The position numbers were made by a program, and so were the translations under genes. Below the pieces are notes generated by a model. That model was not told where the DNA came from, made no database searches, and saw nothing but the letters and a program-made list of their open reading frames with translations. From Nocardiopsis ansamitocini (GTDB lineage Bacteria > Actinomycetota > Actinomycetes > Streptosporangiales > Streptosporangiaceae): a stretch of 64,000 nucleotides of DNA. Each line of letters starts with the position of its first letter. Within the stretch, counting starts at the first letter, position 1. The stretch lies in NCBI RefSeq assembly GCF_030268225.1, contig NZ_BSQG01000010.1, forward strand, positions 1 through 64,000. The letters are read 5' to 3'. Positions 10,501 to 19,369 of this stretch are shown here, in pieces.

Positions 10501-13358
10501 TGGCGATCGCGCTTCCCCGTGGCGCGGAGCTGGTGGTGGCGATCCTCGCGGTCGTGAAGTCGGGGGCCGGCTATCTTCCGATCGACCCCGACCATCCCGC
10601 CGAACGCGTCGCTCTGATGCTCGCCGACCTCGAGCCGGTGCTGGTGCTGGGAACCGACCGGAGTATCACGGCACTGCCCGGGACCGCGCCGTCGACGACG
10701 CTAGAGGCGATCGAGGCAGAAGCGACCGGTCTTGCCGACACCGATGTCACCGACTCCCATCGGCACATCGCGCTGCGTCCGGGGCACCCGGCTTACGTCA
10801 TCTACACGTCCGGGTCCACCGGGCGGCCCAAGGGTGTTGTGGTCAGCCATTCCGGGCTTCCGGGGGTGGTGGCCGCCCAGCGCGAGCGTTTCGGTGTGGC
10901 CGAGGGCGCGCGGGTCCTGCAGTTCGCGCCGGTCGGCTTCGACGGCGCGGTGTGGGAGATCTTCGGGACGCTCGCGACGGGCGCCGCCCTGGTCACCGCG
11001 TCCGCCGACCAGATCACGCCCGGGCCGGCCCTGGCCGCGCTGGCCGCACGGCACAGGATCACCCACGCGACGCTGCCCCCGGCGGTTCTCGCGGTCATGG
11101 CGCCCACCGACCTGGCCGGGGTGTCATCGCTGATCTCTTCCGGTGAGGCGCTGTCGCGTCGTCTGGCCGCGGCGTGGGCCCGCGGGCGGCGGTTCTTCAA
11201 CGGCTACGGCCCCACCGAGACCACCGTGTGCGCCACGTTGAGCGAACCTCTGTCCGAGGACGGGGACGCCCCGCCCCCCATCGGGCGGCCCACCGTGGAT
11301 GCGCGCTGTTACGTGTTGGACAAGGGGCTCACCCCCTTGCCGGCCGGGTCCGCCGGCGAGCTCTACGTCAGTGGTCCCGGTCTCGCCCGCGGTTACGTGG
11401 GCCGCCCCGACCTCACCGCCACCCGGTTCGTGGCCGCGCCCTTCGGGGAGCCGGGTGAGCGGATGTATCGCACCGGGGACCTCGCCCGCTGGACGCGGTC
11501 GGGGGAGCTGGAGTTCGTCGGGCGAGCCGACGAACAGGTCAAGATCCGCGGTTTTCGGGTGGAGCCCCGGGAAGTCGCCGCTGTCCTGGAACGCCATCCG
11601 GGGGTCGCCCAGGCAACCGTGATCGCGCGCGAGGACCGTCCGGGCGACCGGCGCCTCGTCGGCTACGTGGTCCCGGCGACCGTCCCCGTCGATGCGGCGG
11701 AGCTGCGCCGCTACACCACCGGTCTCCTGCCGGCCTACCTGGTTCCGGCCGCAATCGTGCCGTTGGGTTCCTTGCCGGTGCTGCCCAGCGGCAAGGTCGA
11801 CCGGGCTGCGCTGCCGGCACCGCAGTACGGCGCGACCGTGGCGGACCGGTCCTCGCACCCGGGCACGGAACGCACCCTGCGCACTCTGTTCAGCGACGTC
11901 CTGGGACTTCCCCTGTCCAGGGTGGGCGTCGATGCGGGGTTCTTCGACCTCGGCGGCCACTCGCTGCTCGTCCCCCGACTGCTCAGCGGAATCCGCGACC
12001 GGCTGGGGGCGGACCTGACGGTGCGACGGCTGTTCGAACTCCAGACCGTGGCCGCGCTCGGTCGTGAGATCGAGGAGACGGTCGCCCCGCGTCCGCAGGA
12101 GAGCTACAGTGCGGGCGCGGTCGACCTCGTCGCCGAATCGGCGCTCGATCCGGACATCGGGCTGCCCGTCGGACAGGACGTCGACCTTGCGCGCAGCACC
12201 TCGCCCGCGCACGTGCTGCTCACCGGTGCCACCGGTTTTCTGGGCGCGGCACTGTTGCGCACACTGCTGGAGCACACCCGCGCCACCGTGCACTGCCTGG
12301 TGCGGGCCGGTGATGAGGCCGGCGGTCTCGAACGCATCCGGCGCAACGTCCTCGGCTACGGGCCGTGGTCCGACCCGGCGATGGCCGCTCGTGTCGTGGC
12401 CGTCCCCGGTGATCTCACCCGCCCGCTGCTGGGACTGTCGCCGGAGCGCTTCGACGAGCTGGCCGACCTGGTCGACGCGGTCTACCACAACGGAGCGCAG
12501 GTGAGCGCGGTCGAGCCCTATGCCCGTCTGCGCGACACCAACGTGCTGGGCACACACGAGATCATCCGCCTCGCCGCGCGCTCGCGGGCGGTACCGGTGC
12601 ATTTCGTGTCCACCGCCGCGGTCGCGGTGTCCCAGGGCGGCAACCCTGCCGTGCTCCGCGAAGGGCACCGGGCGCCCGCGCGCTCGGTGATACCCAGCGG
12701 CTATGTCGCCAGCAAATGGGTGGGCGAGGGGCTTCTGGAAGCCGCGTCCCGGCGCGGCCTGCCCGTTACGGTGCACCGCCCCGGGCGCATCAGCGGGCAC
12801 TCCGTCTCCGGCGCCGGAGGGACCGACGACACGCTGTGGCACCTGGTGCGGGCCATGCTCGTCCTGGGTGCCGCCCCCCAGAGCACCTGTGCCCCCACGG
12901 CCACCGTCGACCTCGTCCCGGTCGACGATGTGGCACGGATGATGGTTCACCTGTCGACGCGTCGGGAGTCGATCGGTTTGACCCACCATCTGACGTGTCC
13001 GCACCCGATCCGGTTCACCGACCTCACCGACGCCCTGCGACGCGTCGGCCACGATCTGGTGGTCCTGCCCGATCCGGAGTGGACCACCCTGCTGCTGCGC
13101 CGCGCGAGCGAACCCGCGGCGGGCACGGGTCTGGAGGCCGCCGCCCTGCTCAGTGACGTCCTCCCCAGTCTGGTCGAGCTCGGCGCGCTGCGGTTCGACC
13201 AGAGCAACACCACGGCGGGCCTCGACGGCACCGGCCTCGGGTTCCCCGCCGTCGACACCGACCTGCTGACCCGCTACATCGAGTACTTCACGCGATCGGG
13301 GTTCTTCCCGCGACCGTATGGGCCGACCGTGGCGCCCTGCCACGACCGAAAGGCGTGA
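4590..13358 (+). CDS. Dimodular reductive NRPS, C*-A-MT-T-C-A-T-R (indolactam/pendolmycin type)
   Basis: A 2922-residue synthetase. Approximate domain order is: condensation-like domain 1-430; adenylation 450-900 ([11 protein letters not shown] near 594, YGPTE near 732); N-methyltransferase inserted in the A domain (LEIGVGTG near 968, NSVTQYFP); end of A (NGKLDR) and carrier protein (LGGHS near 1397); condensation 1457-1900 (HHIACDGWS near 1583); second adenylation 1920-2410; carrier (LGGHS near 2454); terminal NAD(P)H reductase 2540-2922 (TGATGFLGA, active-site YVASK). By eye the specificity residues are DAYFWGVTFK for A1 (aliphatic, Val-like) and DGWTISGVCK for A2 (aromatic-like). Reductive release would give an N-methyl dipeptide aldehyde or alcohol. 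With the downstream P450 and prenyltransferase this matches N-methyl-Val-Trp-ol synthetases such as TleA, LtxA and MpnB. The first C domain lacks HHxxxDG (it reads [10 protein letters not shown]) and is probably inactive. The start is a GTG. The next gene begins 4 bases after the stop. Confidence 0.9.
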   Translation: MFGPLSPRFSLSPYQAASVASATRPHQGRPAQAVSECVTISGPLDRALFADAFRRVAAETDVLRLRFTADQGTLQQHLDAVSVAPAREIDFSATRHPEAAAEAWLKRECARTAAPTTGSPLYRHALVITGPERFLWVQSAHPLLLDLRGMALLRSRVAAVYTALQAGHPVPESRFFALPDVLRAEHTLRAGEKFAADRTYWLNRYAQRDPLFAPAQACAHTVVGYGRPLPDRLREIVRTFCADHGVEPVDTVLAAAALYTRRLGTSDDVTVGLVASGTERSAAHRTPGAFSTRLPLPLAVPPHTSLADLVHAAATERTIAQRHSRYGTIDLHNDLQDNEVGPPPSPLLTVDTVEPRIRFGTHEGIVRVLNPGSVEGLSLLLDEGLHLYADADHYSTDLLAAQHRRLLSLLHRVVTEPQQSAAGVDLLSPQERHTVLTAPNTTDQPLPGLPLPLLFQQRVKQTPTAIAVACGTHHLTYTELDARANQFAHRLIERGCRRGSTVGIALPRSTALIIATLGVLKAGAAYVPLDARQPDSRLRLVLAETGARIVVTAAHGAPSDAITERDVLVMEDVWSKADPGAPLVESEPDDLAYVIYTSGSTGRPKGIGVTHQAVAALAADRRWDNGAHERVLLHSPYSFDASTYEIWVPLLGGGRVVIAPTGELDVATLRRTIVEGGVTGAFVTSALFGVISDELPGCFSGMREVWTGGEQGSTAAFQRVLDHCPDLTLVHVYGPTESTTFATCHAIADRRAADPVPIGRPMDNTRCRVLDDHLCPVPPGVPGELYLGGSGLARGYLNAPALTAERFVPDPYGPSGTRMYRTGDVVRWTPAGELEFVRRADDQVKIRGFRIEPGEVEAVLRDHPGVAQAAVVVREDRPGERELAGYVVAADTTRDADGDAAGNQITEWQGIYDRLYAPAAAPDGRAALGTDFSGWNSSYDGLPVPVEHMREWRDATIDRIRALRPRRVLEIGVGTGLLLSRLAPGCDAYWGTDFSRPAIDALRLHVAADPGLADRVQLRVRTADDVSELPKGYFDTVVINSVTQYFPNGDYLTDVLRRAAALLVPGGVVFVGDVRDLRLSRLFHTEATLRRAAPGTGPEAVRAALERNAAAEQELLVAPDYFAALAHAVPHVTGADVRIKRGLFRNEMSQYRYDAVLHTAPVPNAPEEMPAPVDLSWGVDVTDADTLATLLSTRRLPHVRLLGVPNARVVPAMLAWRALHEDNDADLARRLLDAPAEAPEPEELDAVARRTGYEAVVTWTANAPDGSLDVHFFDGATTRPVAPTGLYRAPGTDCADLALHTSSPHVSRQAGALLARVRAHLDLRLPDHMVPRHVMVLERLPLTRNGKLDRAALPAPRVGTVTAGRAARTPLEERLCGLYSEVLGVAPVTIDDDFFALGGHSLSATRLASRVRSTLGVELSVRAVFEAPRVVELVDRLGRGGAGPVTRPPLCARPRPARIPLSHAQTRLWFLHQLEGPSPTYNVPIRIRLAGHLNRRALREALADVVGRHESLRTVVGDHDGVPHQVVLADARPEFTLTRTTPERLATQAYVAGRRGFALDSEIPIRATLFRLAKDEHVLLVVVHHIACDGWSLAPLWRDLAAAYTARSAGRAPAWEPLPVHYTDYTLWQHDLLGQGPDSLAAGQLDYWRQTLSGLPERLELPTDRPHPVVARHRGDTVHFTVPEQLHRALSTLANEHGVSLFMVVHAAVAALLTRLGCGTDIPIGSPIAGRTDDALDDLIGFFVNTLVLRTDTSGDPRFCDLLSRVRDIDLAAHAHQDLPFERLVEELRPARSLSHHPLFQVMLALQNAPATQFNPPGVAAEVDLMGVGTCRFDLVFSLTEHIGADRSPRGLTGVAEFGTDVFDRATIEALVQRLIRMLTRAAADPDLRLSALDALDAEERHRTLVTWNATARDIPRVPYPELFERQAARTPDAPALVHGDTTLSYRELNARANRLARALIGRGAGPERYVAIALPRGAELVVAILAVVKSGAGYLPIDPDHPAERVALMLADLEPVLVLGTDRSITALPGTAPSTTLEAIEAEATGLADTDVTDSHRHIALRPGHPAYVIYTSGSTGRPKGVVVSHSGLPGVVAAQRERFGVAEGARVLQFAPVGFDGAVWEIFGTLATGAALVTASADQITPGPALAALAARHRITHATLPPAVLAVMAPTDLAGVSSLISSGEALSRRLAAAWARGRRFFNGYGPTETTVCATLSEPLSEDGDAPPPIGRPTVDARCYVLDKGLTPLPAGSAGELYVSGPGLARGYVGRPDLTATRFVAAPFGEPGERMYRTGDLARWTRSGELEFVGRADEQVKIRGFRVEPREVAAVLERHPGVAQATVIAREDRPGDRRLVGYVVPATVPVDAAELRRYTTGLLPAYLVPAAIVPLGSLPVLPSGKVDRAALPAPQYGATVADRSSHPGTERTLRTLFSDVLGLPLSRVGVDAGFFDLGGHSLLVPRLLSGIRDRLGADLTVRRLFELQTVAALGREIEETVAPRPQESYSAGAVDLVAESALDPDIGLPVGQDVDLARSTSPAHVLLTGATGFLGAALLRTLLEHTRATVHCLVRAGDEAGGLERIRRNVLGYGPWSDPAMAARVVAVPGDLTRPLLGLSPERFDELADLVDAVYHNGAQVSAVEPYARLRDTNVLGTHEIIRLAARSRAVPVHFVSTAAVAVSQGGNPAVLREGHRAPARSVIPSGYVASKWVGEGLLEAASRRGLPVTVHRPGRISGHSVSGAGGTDDTLWHLVRAMLVLGAAPQSTCAPTATVDLVPVDDVARMMVHLSTRRESIGLTHHLTCPHPIRFTDLTDALRRVGHDLVVLPDPEWTTLLLRRASEPAAGTGLEAAALLSDVLPSLVELGALRFDQSNTTAGLDGTGLGFPAVDTDLLTRYIEYFTRSGFFPRPYGPTVAPCHDRKA

Positions 13359-13362
13359 CCCC

Positions 13363-14742
13363 ATGACCAACCCGTTCGAGGACCCCGAGGGGGTCTACCT
13401 CGTCCTCACCAACGACGAGGGGCAGCACTCGCTGTGGCCCGCGTCCATCGACGTCCCTGCCGGGTGGACGGTGCGGCACGGGCGCGACAGCCGCAGCGCC
13501 TGCCTGGAGTACATCGAACGCGCCTGGAGCGACATCCGTCCCGCGAGCCTGGTCGCCGCCACGCCCGTGTCCTACCCGTTCGGCGACTACGACCGGCTCG
13601 AAATGGACCCCGTCTACGCAGAGTTGCGCCGCCACCAGCCGGTACTCCGGGTCCGGGTCCCTTACGGAGACGATGCCTGGCTGGTCACCCGGCACGCCGA
13701 CGTCAAGACCGTGTTGGGCGACCACCGCTTCAGCCGGGCGCTGGTGGCCCAGCACGACGAGTCACGGCTCACTCCCCTGCCGGTGAACACCAGCATCCTC
13801 GGTACCGATCCGCCCGACCACACACGGTTGCGGCGCCTGCTCAGCCGCGCGTTCACCGCGCGGCGGGTCGAGGAACTGCGTCCGCGTGTGCGGCAGATGA
13901 GCCTGGACCTGCTCACCGACATGGAGCGGCGCGGCGCCCCCGGCGACCTGGTGGAGGACTTCGCCCTCCCCCTCACCGCCCTTGTCATCTGCGAACTTCT
14001 CGGCGTTCCCTACGATGACCGCCCGAGGTTTCGTGTGTGGCTGGACGCGTTCTCCAGCACCACGGCGCTGGGCCTCGCGGACATCGAGTCGCGCACCGCC
14101 GCGCTCTACGGCTACCTCGCCGACCTGGTCGCGCGCCGCCGGAGGGAGCCGGCCCCCGACCTCATCAGCGCGATGGTGAAGGTGCACGACGAGACGGCGG
14201 GACTGAGCGAGCAGGAGCTCGTGGAACTGGTCAGCGTCCTCCTGATCGCCGGCTACGAGACCACGTCGGCCCAGCTCATGAACTCCGTCTACGCCTTGTT
14301 CACGCATCCGACGGCATACGCCGAGCTTCGCTTGGAGCCGGGGTTGCTGGCGAAGGCCCTGGAGGAACTGCTCCGGTTCGTGCCCCTGGACGCACACGTG
14401 GCCTTCGCCCGTTACGCACGCGAGGACGTCGAGTTGAGCGGAACCCTGATCCGGGCCGGTGAGGCGGTACTCCCGGTGCTGCCCTCGGCCAACCGGGACG
14501 CCTCGGTCTTCACCGACCCCGACGTCCTGGACTTCCACCGCGACCGCAACCCCCATCTGGGCTTCGGCTACGGGATCCACCGCTGTGTGGGCGCACCTCT
14601 GGCGACGATCGAACTGGAGGAGGGGCTGGACACGCTCCTGCGCCGGTTCCCCGGGCTGCGTCCTGCGGTGGCCCCCGAGGAGATGGCGTTCAAGGAAGGC
14701 ATTCAGGTACGGATCCTCCGGCACCTACCGGTGTGCTGGTGA
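13363..14742 (+). CDS. MbtH domain-cytochrome P450 fusion
   Basis: A 459-residue protein of two parts. Residues 1-63 are an MbtH-like domain ([35 protein letters not shown]), the small partner that many NRPS adenylation domains need for folding and activity. Residues about 70-459 are a bacterial cytochrome P450. They contain the I-helix AGYETTS (near 296), the K-helix EELLR (near 333) and the heme loop [10 protein letters not shown] with the axial cysteine near 408. In indolactam pathways the P450 (TleB, LtxB, MpnC) closes the nine-membered lactam by joining the valine nitrogen to indole C4. The same role is inferred here. The ATG at 13363 is 4 bases after the NRPS stop and has a GAAAGG site. 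No separate mbtH gene is seen nearby, so the fusion probably supplies it. Confidence 0.85.
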   Translation: MTNPFEDPEGVYLVLTNDEGQHSLWPASIDVPAGWTVRHGRDSRSACLEYIERAWSDIRPASLVAATPVSYPFGDYDRLEMDPVYAELRRHQPVLRVRVPYGDDAWLVTRHADVKTVLGDHRFSRALVAQHDESRLTPLPVNTSILGTDPPDHTRLRRLLSRAFTARRVEELRPRVRQMSLDLLTDMERRGAPGDLVEDFALPLTALVICELLGVPYDDRPRFRVWLDAFSSTTALGLADIESRTAALYGYLADLVARRRREPAPDLISAMVKVHDETAGLSEQELVELVSVLLIAGYETTSAQLMNSVYALFTHPTAYAELRLEPGLLAKALEELLRFVPLDAHVAFARYAREDVELSGTLIRAGEAVLPVLPSANRDASVFTDPDVLDFHRDRNPHLGFGYGIHRCVGAPLATIELEEGLDTLLRRFPGLRPAVAPEEMAFKEGIQVRILRHLPVCW

Positions 14743-14780
14743 TCCGCCGCGCAGGAACCGACGGGAAGGAACCCGAGGAC

Positions 14781-15929
14781 GTGAGCACGACGAACCCGCA
14801 CCAGGGCGGCGATCCTTTTGTCACCAGTGGACCGCCGTCACGGCACCACCCCTTGCGGCTGGCCTCCGACCGCTACTCACCGGACACCACTCTTGTCGAG
14901 GCCGCCGTGGACAAACTGTCCCGGTGCCACGCTGGGCTGGGCCTGTCCCCCGAGCGTGCGCGCGCTGCCGCCGATCTGCTCACCGAGGTGTGGGGACCGC
15001 GGGGGCGCCTGCCCATCGGACGACCGCGCTGGCGCTGCTACGTCTCCATCGACGGCTCCCCCTTCGAGCTCTCGGCGTCGTGGCGGGGCACGGACGTGGA
15101 GGTGCGGATCACGGTCGAAGCGTTGGCCGACCCGCCCGAGCCCGCCGCCAACCAGGACTTCGCCTGGGACTACCTGCGCGGGCTGGCGGGGCGCCCGGGG
15201 GTGGATGTGGGGCGGGTGCTGGCACTGGAGGACCTGTTCCGCTCGCCCGCTCCCCGCGAGCACTACTGGATGATGCACGGGGTGGCGTGGCGCTCCGACG
15301 CGGAACCGCTGTTCAAGGTCTATCTCGATCCGCATGTGAACGGCTCCGAGCACGCTCCCGCGATCATCGACGAGGCGATGGCCCGACTGGGCCTGAGCAA
15401 CGCGTGGCAGGCCACGCTCGCCCACGCCGCACCGCTGGGCGGGCCCGGCCGGATCGGAGCGCTGGCCCTGGACCTCACCGATCCGGCCCGGGCGCGGGCA
15501 AAGGTCTACCTCCAGTACGCCGACCTGGACGCGGCGACCATCGACCGGCAGGCCGAGATCGCCCCGAGCCATGTACCGGGCGCGTTCGAGGCCGCGCTGG
15601 GCACGATCCTGGGCCACACCCGACCGCCGTTCGCCAAGCCCCCGGTGACCTGTTTCGCGTTCCGGCAGGGGATGCCCGCGCCCACGGCCGCCACCCTGTA
15701 CGTGCCGATGATCCCGGAGTTCGTGGAGGACGCCGCGGCGCGCGACCGGACCGCGGCGTTCCTGGACGGCGTGGGAATCGACCCCATTCCCTACGTGTCC
15801 TTCCTGTCCTCGATCGCCGACCGGCCGCTCCACGAGACGGGCAACCAGAACTTCATCGCCTACGAACCCGCGCCGCCCGGAGGCACCGCCCGCTTCTCCG
15901 GCTACGCCGCCCCCGGCCTCTACTCCTGA
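14781..15929 (+). CDS. DMATS-type aromatic (indole) prenyltransferase
   Basis: A 382-residue ABBA-fold aromatic prenyltransferase of the dimethylallyl-tryptophan synthase family. This is supported by the spaced strands FKVYLDP, KVYLQYADLD and TLYVPMIPEF, whose Lys and Tyr residues bind the prenyl diphosphate, and by overall length. There is no DDxxD motif, as expected for this metal-independent family. In the teleocidin, lyngbyatoxin and pendolmycin pathways the homologue attaches a geranyl or dimethylallyl group to C7 of indolactam V. Which prenyl donor is used cannot be read by eye. The GTG at 14781 is preferred (AAGGAACCCGAGGAC upstream). An in-frame GTG at 14733 would overlap the P450 end. 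Confidence 0.8.
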   Translation: MSTTNPHQGGDPFVTSGPPSRHHPLRLASDRYSPDTTLVEAAVDKLSRCHAGLGLSPERARAAADLLTEVWGPRGRLPIGRPRWRCYVSIDGSPFELSASWRGTDVEVRITVEALADPPEPAANQDFAWDYLRGLAGRPGVDVGRVLALEDLFRSPAPREHYWMMHGVAWRSDAEPLFKVYLDPHVNGSEHAPAIIDEAMARLGLSNAWQATLAHAAPLGGPGRIGALALDLTDPARARAKVYLQYADLDAATIDRQAEIAPSHVPGAFEAALGTILGHTRPPFAKPPVTCFAFRQGMPAPTAATLYVPMIPEFVEDAAARDRTAAFLDGVGIDPIPYVSFLSSIADRPLHETGNQNFIAYEPAPPGGTARFSGYAAPGLYS

Positions 15930-15955
15930 CCCCCCGCGCGAGGAAGGCGCAGCAG

Positions 15956-16717
15956 ATGAACGATTCCACCGGGCCGCTTTTGCCCCTGGCCCACAAGAGT
16001 GCCGTGCTGACCGGAGGTTCCCGCGGGATCGGGCGCGCCATCGCGCTGCGGCTGGCCGGCGACGGTGCCGCCGTGACACTCAGCTACCACCGGGACGAGG
16101 CAGCCGCCGAGAAGGTCGCCGCCGAGATCCATGCCGCCGGGGGACGCGCCGCGATCCAGCGCGTCGACCTGGAGGTCCTGTCCGACGTCGAGCGGCTGTT
16201 CGACACGGCGATCGCGACGTTCGGCGGCGTGGACATCCTGGTCAACAATGCCGGAACGGCCGTCACCGGTTCCATCGTCGACATGACCGAAGCGGAGTAC
16301 GACCGGGCCATGACGATCAACGCCAAGGCTCCGCTGTTCGCACTGCGTCAGGCCGGGCTGCGCCTGCGCGACGGCGGGCGGGTCGTCAACATCTCCTCGC
16401 TCAACACCGCCGTGGCCCAGCCGGGCACTGCCGCCTACACGGCGGGCAAAGCGGCGCTGGAGCAGTTCTCCCGGATCGCGGCCCAGGAGTTCGCGGCGCG
16501 GCACATCACGGTGAACTCCGTCTCCCCCGGCCCCGTCGACACCGACCTGCTGCGCACCAACAATCCCGCGGAGGCCCTTGACCAGGTTGCGTCCGCGACC
16601 CCGCTGGGCAGGCTCGGGCAGCCCGGCGACATCGCCGACGTGGTGGCGTTCCTGGCCGGTCCCGACTCGCGCTGGCTGACCGGGCAGAATCTGCGCGCCG
16701 CGGGCGGGCTGGCGTGA
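15956..16717 (+). CDS. Short-chain dehydrogenase/reductase (SDR)
   Basis: A 253-residue classical SDR. It has the cofactor motif TGGSRGIG, the NNAG motif, the catalytic serine (VVNISSLNT) and YTAGK (Y-x3-K). The SR in the glycine loop favours NADPH. It resembles FabG-like 3-oxoacyl reductases, but it sits 26 bases after the prenyltransferase with a strong GAGGAAGG site. It is therefore probably part of the biosynthetic operon and acts as an oxidoreductase on the pathway product or aldehyde intermediate. The substrate is not known. A strong terminator follows immediately. Confidence 0.8.
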   Translation: MNDSTGPLLPLAHKSAVLTGGSRGIGRAIALRLAGDGAAVTLSYHRDEAAAEKVAAEIHAAGGRAAIQRVDLEVLSDVERLFDTAIATFGGVDILVNNAGTAVTGSIVDMTEAEYDRAMTINAKAPLFALRQAGLRLRDGGRVVNISSLNTAVAQPGTAAYTAGKAALEQFSRIAAQEFAARHITVNSVSPGPVDTDLLRTNNPAEALDQVASATPLGRLGQPGDIADVVAFLAGPDSRWLTGQNLRAAGGLA

Positions 16718-16718
16718 G

Positions 16719-16747
16719 AGGGGCCCGGCCGCAACGGCCGGGCCCCT
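16719..16747. terminator. Bidirectional hairpin terminator after the biosynthetic operon
   Basis: Perfect 13-base stem (AGGGGCCCGGCCG against CGGCCGGGCCCCT) with a three-base CAA loop, directly after the SDR stop codon. It also lies just beyond the end of the convergent small secreted-protein gene, so it can serve both. Confidence 0.8.
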
Positions 16748-16761
16748 GCTACCGGCTCAGG

Positions 16762-16950
16762 TCACCGACACACGAAATCGTTGATACCGGTGAGAAGATC
16801 ACCGATGAGACCGTTGACCGCCTGGGTCTCCTCGCCCTCGGCGGTCGAGGGGCACAGCCCCATGAGGTCCGTGGACGCGGCTGCGGCAGGCGCGGCTGCC
16901 GTCCCGACAACCGCGGCGGACAGGGCGAGGACGGTGAGAAGGCGACGCAT
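16762..16950 (-). CDS. Small secreted protein, 62 residues, unknown function
   Basis: The first 24 residues form a signal peptide: MRRLL, a hydrophobic core of TVLALSAAVVGTAAAP and an AAAA cleavage region. The mature peptide is about 38 residues with two cysteines (GLCPSTAEG and the C-terminal DFVCR), which could form a disulfide outside the cell. It ends 15 bases from a strong shared terminator. A CGGAG element stands before the ATG. I do not recognise a family. Its size and form recall small secreted actinobacterial peptides, but no chaplin motif is present. Confidence 0.55.
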   Translation of the reverse strand: MRRLLTVLALSAAVVGTAAAPAAAASTDLMGLCPSTAEGEETQAVNGLIGDLLTGINDFVCR

Positions 16951-17290
16951 GACGGCTCCGATCGATTGCGATCACGAAAAGTTACTTCTAGTCGCCAATC
17001 ATATACTCAGAGTCATATTTGCAGGTGGCGAGCCATGATTATGGAGCGTGTGCCGCTCTGCCATCGGCAACGATGCCCTCTGGCCCAATCCAGTGGTCGT
17101 GGCTCCGACGCCTCCCCGGAACCGGTCATCACCCACGCGAGGACACGCGGTCCCGGTCGCTTTCCCGCCCGAGGACACGCCGTCGAGGCGTTAGGGTTGC
17201 GGCGCGGCCCGTGGCCGGCTGCCTTCCGTGGCATCGCGAGAGCTGCCCGGAGCCGCCCGCCTCACCCCACCGTCGACGGAAAGGCCCCCT
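16951..17290. other. Intergenic region, divergent promoters expected
   Basis: About 340 bases between the divergent small secreted-protein and thioesterase genes. It holds an AT-rich patch at about 16975-17045 (for example CCAATCATATACTCAGAGTC), likely promoter DNA. I see no gene or strong hairpin in it. Confidence 0.4.
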
Positions 17291-17779
17291 GTGAGCACCT
17301 TCGAGGACACTCCGCCCGCCGCCGAACCGGAGTTCGGTCGCGTCCAGTCGGTCGACGTCCACTTCGAGGACCTCGACCCCACCGGGTTCCTGCACAACTC
17401 CCGTTACTCGCTCCTGTTGGAGCACGCGGCCTCCGCGTACTGGAGCGAGCAGGGATGGCACCACGACCCCGCACGGTCCCGTTTCGCCGGCGATTCGGTC
17501 ATGGCGGTACGCGCCTTCGAGATCACCTACCACTTCCCCGTCACCGAGCCCGGCAAGGTGGGGGTGCACCTCTGGATCGAGCGGATCGGACGCTCCAGCT
17601 ACACCTACGGCTTCCGGGTGATCTCCCTCGACGGCGCGACCGTGCACGCCGAGGGCACTCGCGTCCAGATCAACCTCGACCCCACGACGCTCACGCCCGC
17701 AACGCTCAGCGACGAGGTCCGCGCAGCCGCGCAGCCGCTGCTGCGCGCTCCGGCCCAGCCGCCGGGAGAGACCGCCTAG
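17291..17779 (+). CDS. Acyl-CoA thioesterase, hotdog fold (4HBT/YbgC-like)
   Basis: A 162-residue single hotdog domain. Residues around 18-35 read VDVHFEDLDPTGFLHNSRY, the active-site region of the 4-hydroxybenzoyl-CoA thioesterase/YbgC family in which an Asp (here in DLDPTGFLHN) activates water. The following strands (ITYHFPVTEPGKV, SSYTYGFRVIS) complete the fold. It should hydrolyse an acyl- or aroyl-CoA; the substrate is unknown. The GTG at 17291 was chosen because GGAAAGG lies 7 bases upstream. An upstream ATG at 17228 has no such site. A perfect hairpin terminator follows the stop. Confidence 0.75.
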   Translation: MSTFEDTPPAAEPEFGRVQSVDVHFEDLDPTGFLHNSRYSLLLEHAASAYWSEQGWHHDPARSRFAGDSVMAVRAFEITYHFPVTEPGKVGVHLWIERIGRSSYTYGFRVISLDGATVHAEGTRVQINLDPTTLTPATLSDEVRAAAQPLLRAPAQPPGETA

Positions 17780-17798
17780 CCTCAGGAACCCGAGGCAT

Positions 17799-17833
17799 AC
17801 GGGGGTGTCGAGTCCATGGCGCGACACCCCCGT
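17799..17833 (+). terminator. Hairpin terminator after the thioesterase gene
   Basis: Perfect 12-base arms (ACGGGGGTGTCG and CGACACCCCCGT) with an 11-base loop, 20 bases after the thioesterase stop codon. Confidence 0.7.
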
Positions 17834-17963
17834 TGTGGCCGCCCTCCGCCGACGAACAGCACGGCCGACGAAACGCCCCCGCGCTCAGGCTCCTCCTCTG
17901 CGCCTCCCCGACCGCCCGCCACCGGACCCGGGCGGTGGCCCAGTCCCGGCGAAAGGCATCCGC

Positions 17964-18344
17964 GTGACGACCGGCACCAGCGGAGCAGACGACAGAAAGC
18001 GGACCCTCGGCCCCCGCACCGTGGGACCGGGTATCGCGTGGCTGGCCGCCACCGCGCTCTGGCTCGGACTCCTCGTGGCCGAGTGGGCGACGAGCGGGCC
18101 CACCTCCTGCGATCTCTCACCCGGGAGTTCCGTCTTCGGTACGGTGAGCTGGTCATGGCTCCCACCCGGCCGGACCTGCACCTGGGTGCTCGGCCTCGAC
18201 AGCGGTCCGGTCACCGTTGTCCACGGGCCCCCGACGGCGCGGCTCGGCACGGCCGCCGTCCTCGCCCTGTGGGGCGCCTCACTCGTGCTGCTGGGGCGGC
18301 GCGACGCGCGATCCCAACGGCGGGGATTGCGGCGCCACGGCTGA
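17964..18344 (+). CDS. Small membrane protein, unknown function
   Basis: A 126-residue protein with two probable membrane helices: one near residues 24-42 (GIAWLAATALWLGLLVAEWA) and one near 95-112 (LGTAAVLALWGASLVLLG). The loop between them contains two cysteines (TSCDL, RTCTW) and probably faces outward. The C-terminal tail is arginine-rich, consistent with a cytoplasmic end. The GTG at 17964 follows a GCGAAAGG site. No family is recognised. The ATPase gene downstream may be co-transcribed (61-base gap). Confidence 0.55.
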   Translation: MTTGTSGADDRKRTLGPRTVGPGIAWLAATALWLGLLVAEWATSGPTSCDLSPGSSVFGTVSWSWLPPGRTCTWVLGLDSGPVTVVHGPPTARLGTAAVLALWGASLVLLGRRDARSQRRGLRRHG

Positions 18345-18405
18345 GCCCTCTTCCGTGGTTCGCGTCCACCGATCCCCTTTTTCACCCCTTGAGGAGAACG
18401 CCACC

Positions 18406-18960
18406 ATGACCGTCGCCGTGCAGAACGGACCGCGTTTCGTCCTCACCGGCGGTCCCGGCTCGGGCAAGACCACGCTGATCGAGGAACTGCGTGCCCGCGG
18501 GCACGCCGCCGCCCCCGAAGCCGGACGCGGCGTGATCAGGGACCAGATGGCCGTCGGCGGGCGAGCGCTGCCCTGGATCGACCCGCCGCTGTTCGCCGAA
18601 CTGATGCTGTCGTGGGAGATGCGTTCCTACCGGGAGGCGGCCCCGCGCCCCGAACCGGTGTTCTTCGACCGCGGGGTCCCCGATGTCGTGGGCTACCTGC
18701 GGCTGCTGGGCCTGCCCGTCCCCGAGCACATCACGGTCGCGGCCCGGGATGTGCGCTATGCGCCGCAGGTCTTCGTCGCCCCGCCCTGGCCGGACATCTT
18801 CACGGGTGACGCCGAACGCCGCCAGGACCTGGATGAGGCCGAACGCACGCACGCGTCCATGGTCCGCACCTACACCGATCTGGGATACCGGTTGGTGGAG
18901 CTTCCGCGCACCGACGTCGCGACCAGGGCCGACTTCGTACTGGACCGAACACTGGACTGA
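18406..18960 (+). CDS. AAA family ATPase (AAA_28-like P-loop protein)
   Basis: A 184-residue P-loop NTPase. The Walker A motif GGPGSGKTT is at residues 13-21 and a Walker B-like segment FFDRGVPDV is in the middle. The remainder matches the AAA_28 group of predicted nucleotide or small-molecule kinases (VFVAPPWPDIFTGDAERRQDLDEAERTH). The biochemical substrate is unknown. The start is clear: GAGGAG 9 bases before ATG at 18406. A degraded ketosynthase fragment lies directly downstream. Confidence 0.75.
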   Translation: MTVAVQNGPRFVLTGGPGSGKTTLIEELRARGHAAAPEAGRGVIRDQMAVGGRALPWIDPPLFAELMLSWEMRSYREAAPRPEPVFFDRGVPDVVGYLRLLGLPVPEHITVAARDVRYAPQVFVAPPWPDIFTGDAERRQDLDEAERTHASMVRTYTDLGYRLVELPRTDVATRADFVLDRTLD

Positions 18961-19310
18961 TGGGGCACCGTCCGGGACGTGATCGCCATCCACCTCGCCA
19001 CCTTCCCCGAGAAGCGGGAACCGGTCCGCGTCCCGGCCGGTGGCCGGTGGCCGGTGGCTCCCTCATCCCCGTCTCGGCAAAGTCCCTCGCCCTGAGCCTG
19101 CGCCACTTCACGATGGACGGCCCGGCCGTGCGTCACTGCGTGGAGAGCCGGGTCGGACCGTTCATCCGGGACTTCCCAAACGCCCACCCCACCGACGGCG
19201 CCGGGCAACCGCACCTCGTACCGCACCAGGCCGACGGCCGCATGGTCCAAGCGCCGGCGGCGAATCTCGGTTTTCCACCCGAGCACACGCACCTGACGGC
19301 GCTGCACTGA
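18961..19310 (+). pseudogene. Remnant of a 3-oxoacyl-ACP synthase III (KAS III)-like gene
   Basis: Reading two frames gives pieces that line up with the C-terminal half of FabH-like enzymes. From about 18979, AIHLATFPEKREPVRVPAGG recalls the ...RVPAGGS... segment. After a frame change, HFTMDGPAVRHCVESRVGPF recalls MDGxxVxxFxxRxxP, and HLVPHQADGRMVQAPAANLG recalls the active-site VPHQAN region. The frame change falls in a short repeat (three GGCCGGT-like units at about 19036-19060), a typical slippage site. The N-terminal half with the catalytic cysteine is missing, and the product stops before the usual GNTS motif. It is therefore almost certainly non-functional. A strong terminator follows. 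Confidence 0.5.
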
Positions 19311-19317
19311 GGACGCG

Positions 19318-19369
19318 GAGCGCGGTGCCCGCCGGGGCCCGGCCCGAAAACCCGGCGGGCACCGCGCTC
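19318..19369. terminator. Strong bidirectional hairpin terminator
   Basis: Perfect 19-base stem (left arm GAGCGCGGTGCCCGCCGGG, right arm its exact complement) with a 14-base loop. It separates the rightward remnant from the leftward phosphoketolase-acetate kinase operon, and one arm overlaps the stop codon of the small acidic gene. Confidence 0.8.

Noticed and set aside
14733-14781. Earlier GTG start for the prenyltransferase
   Set aside because: It would overlap the P450 end and lacks a ribosome binding site. The GTG at 14781 follows a purine-rich AAGGAACCCGAGGAC.
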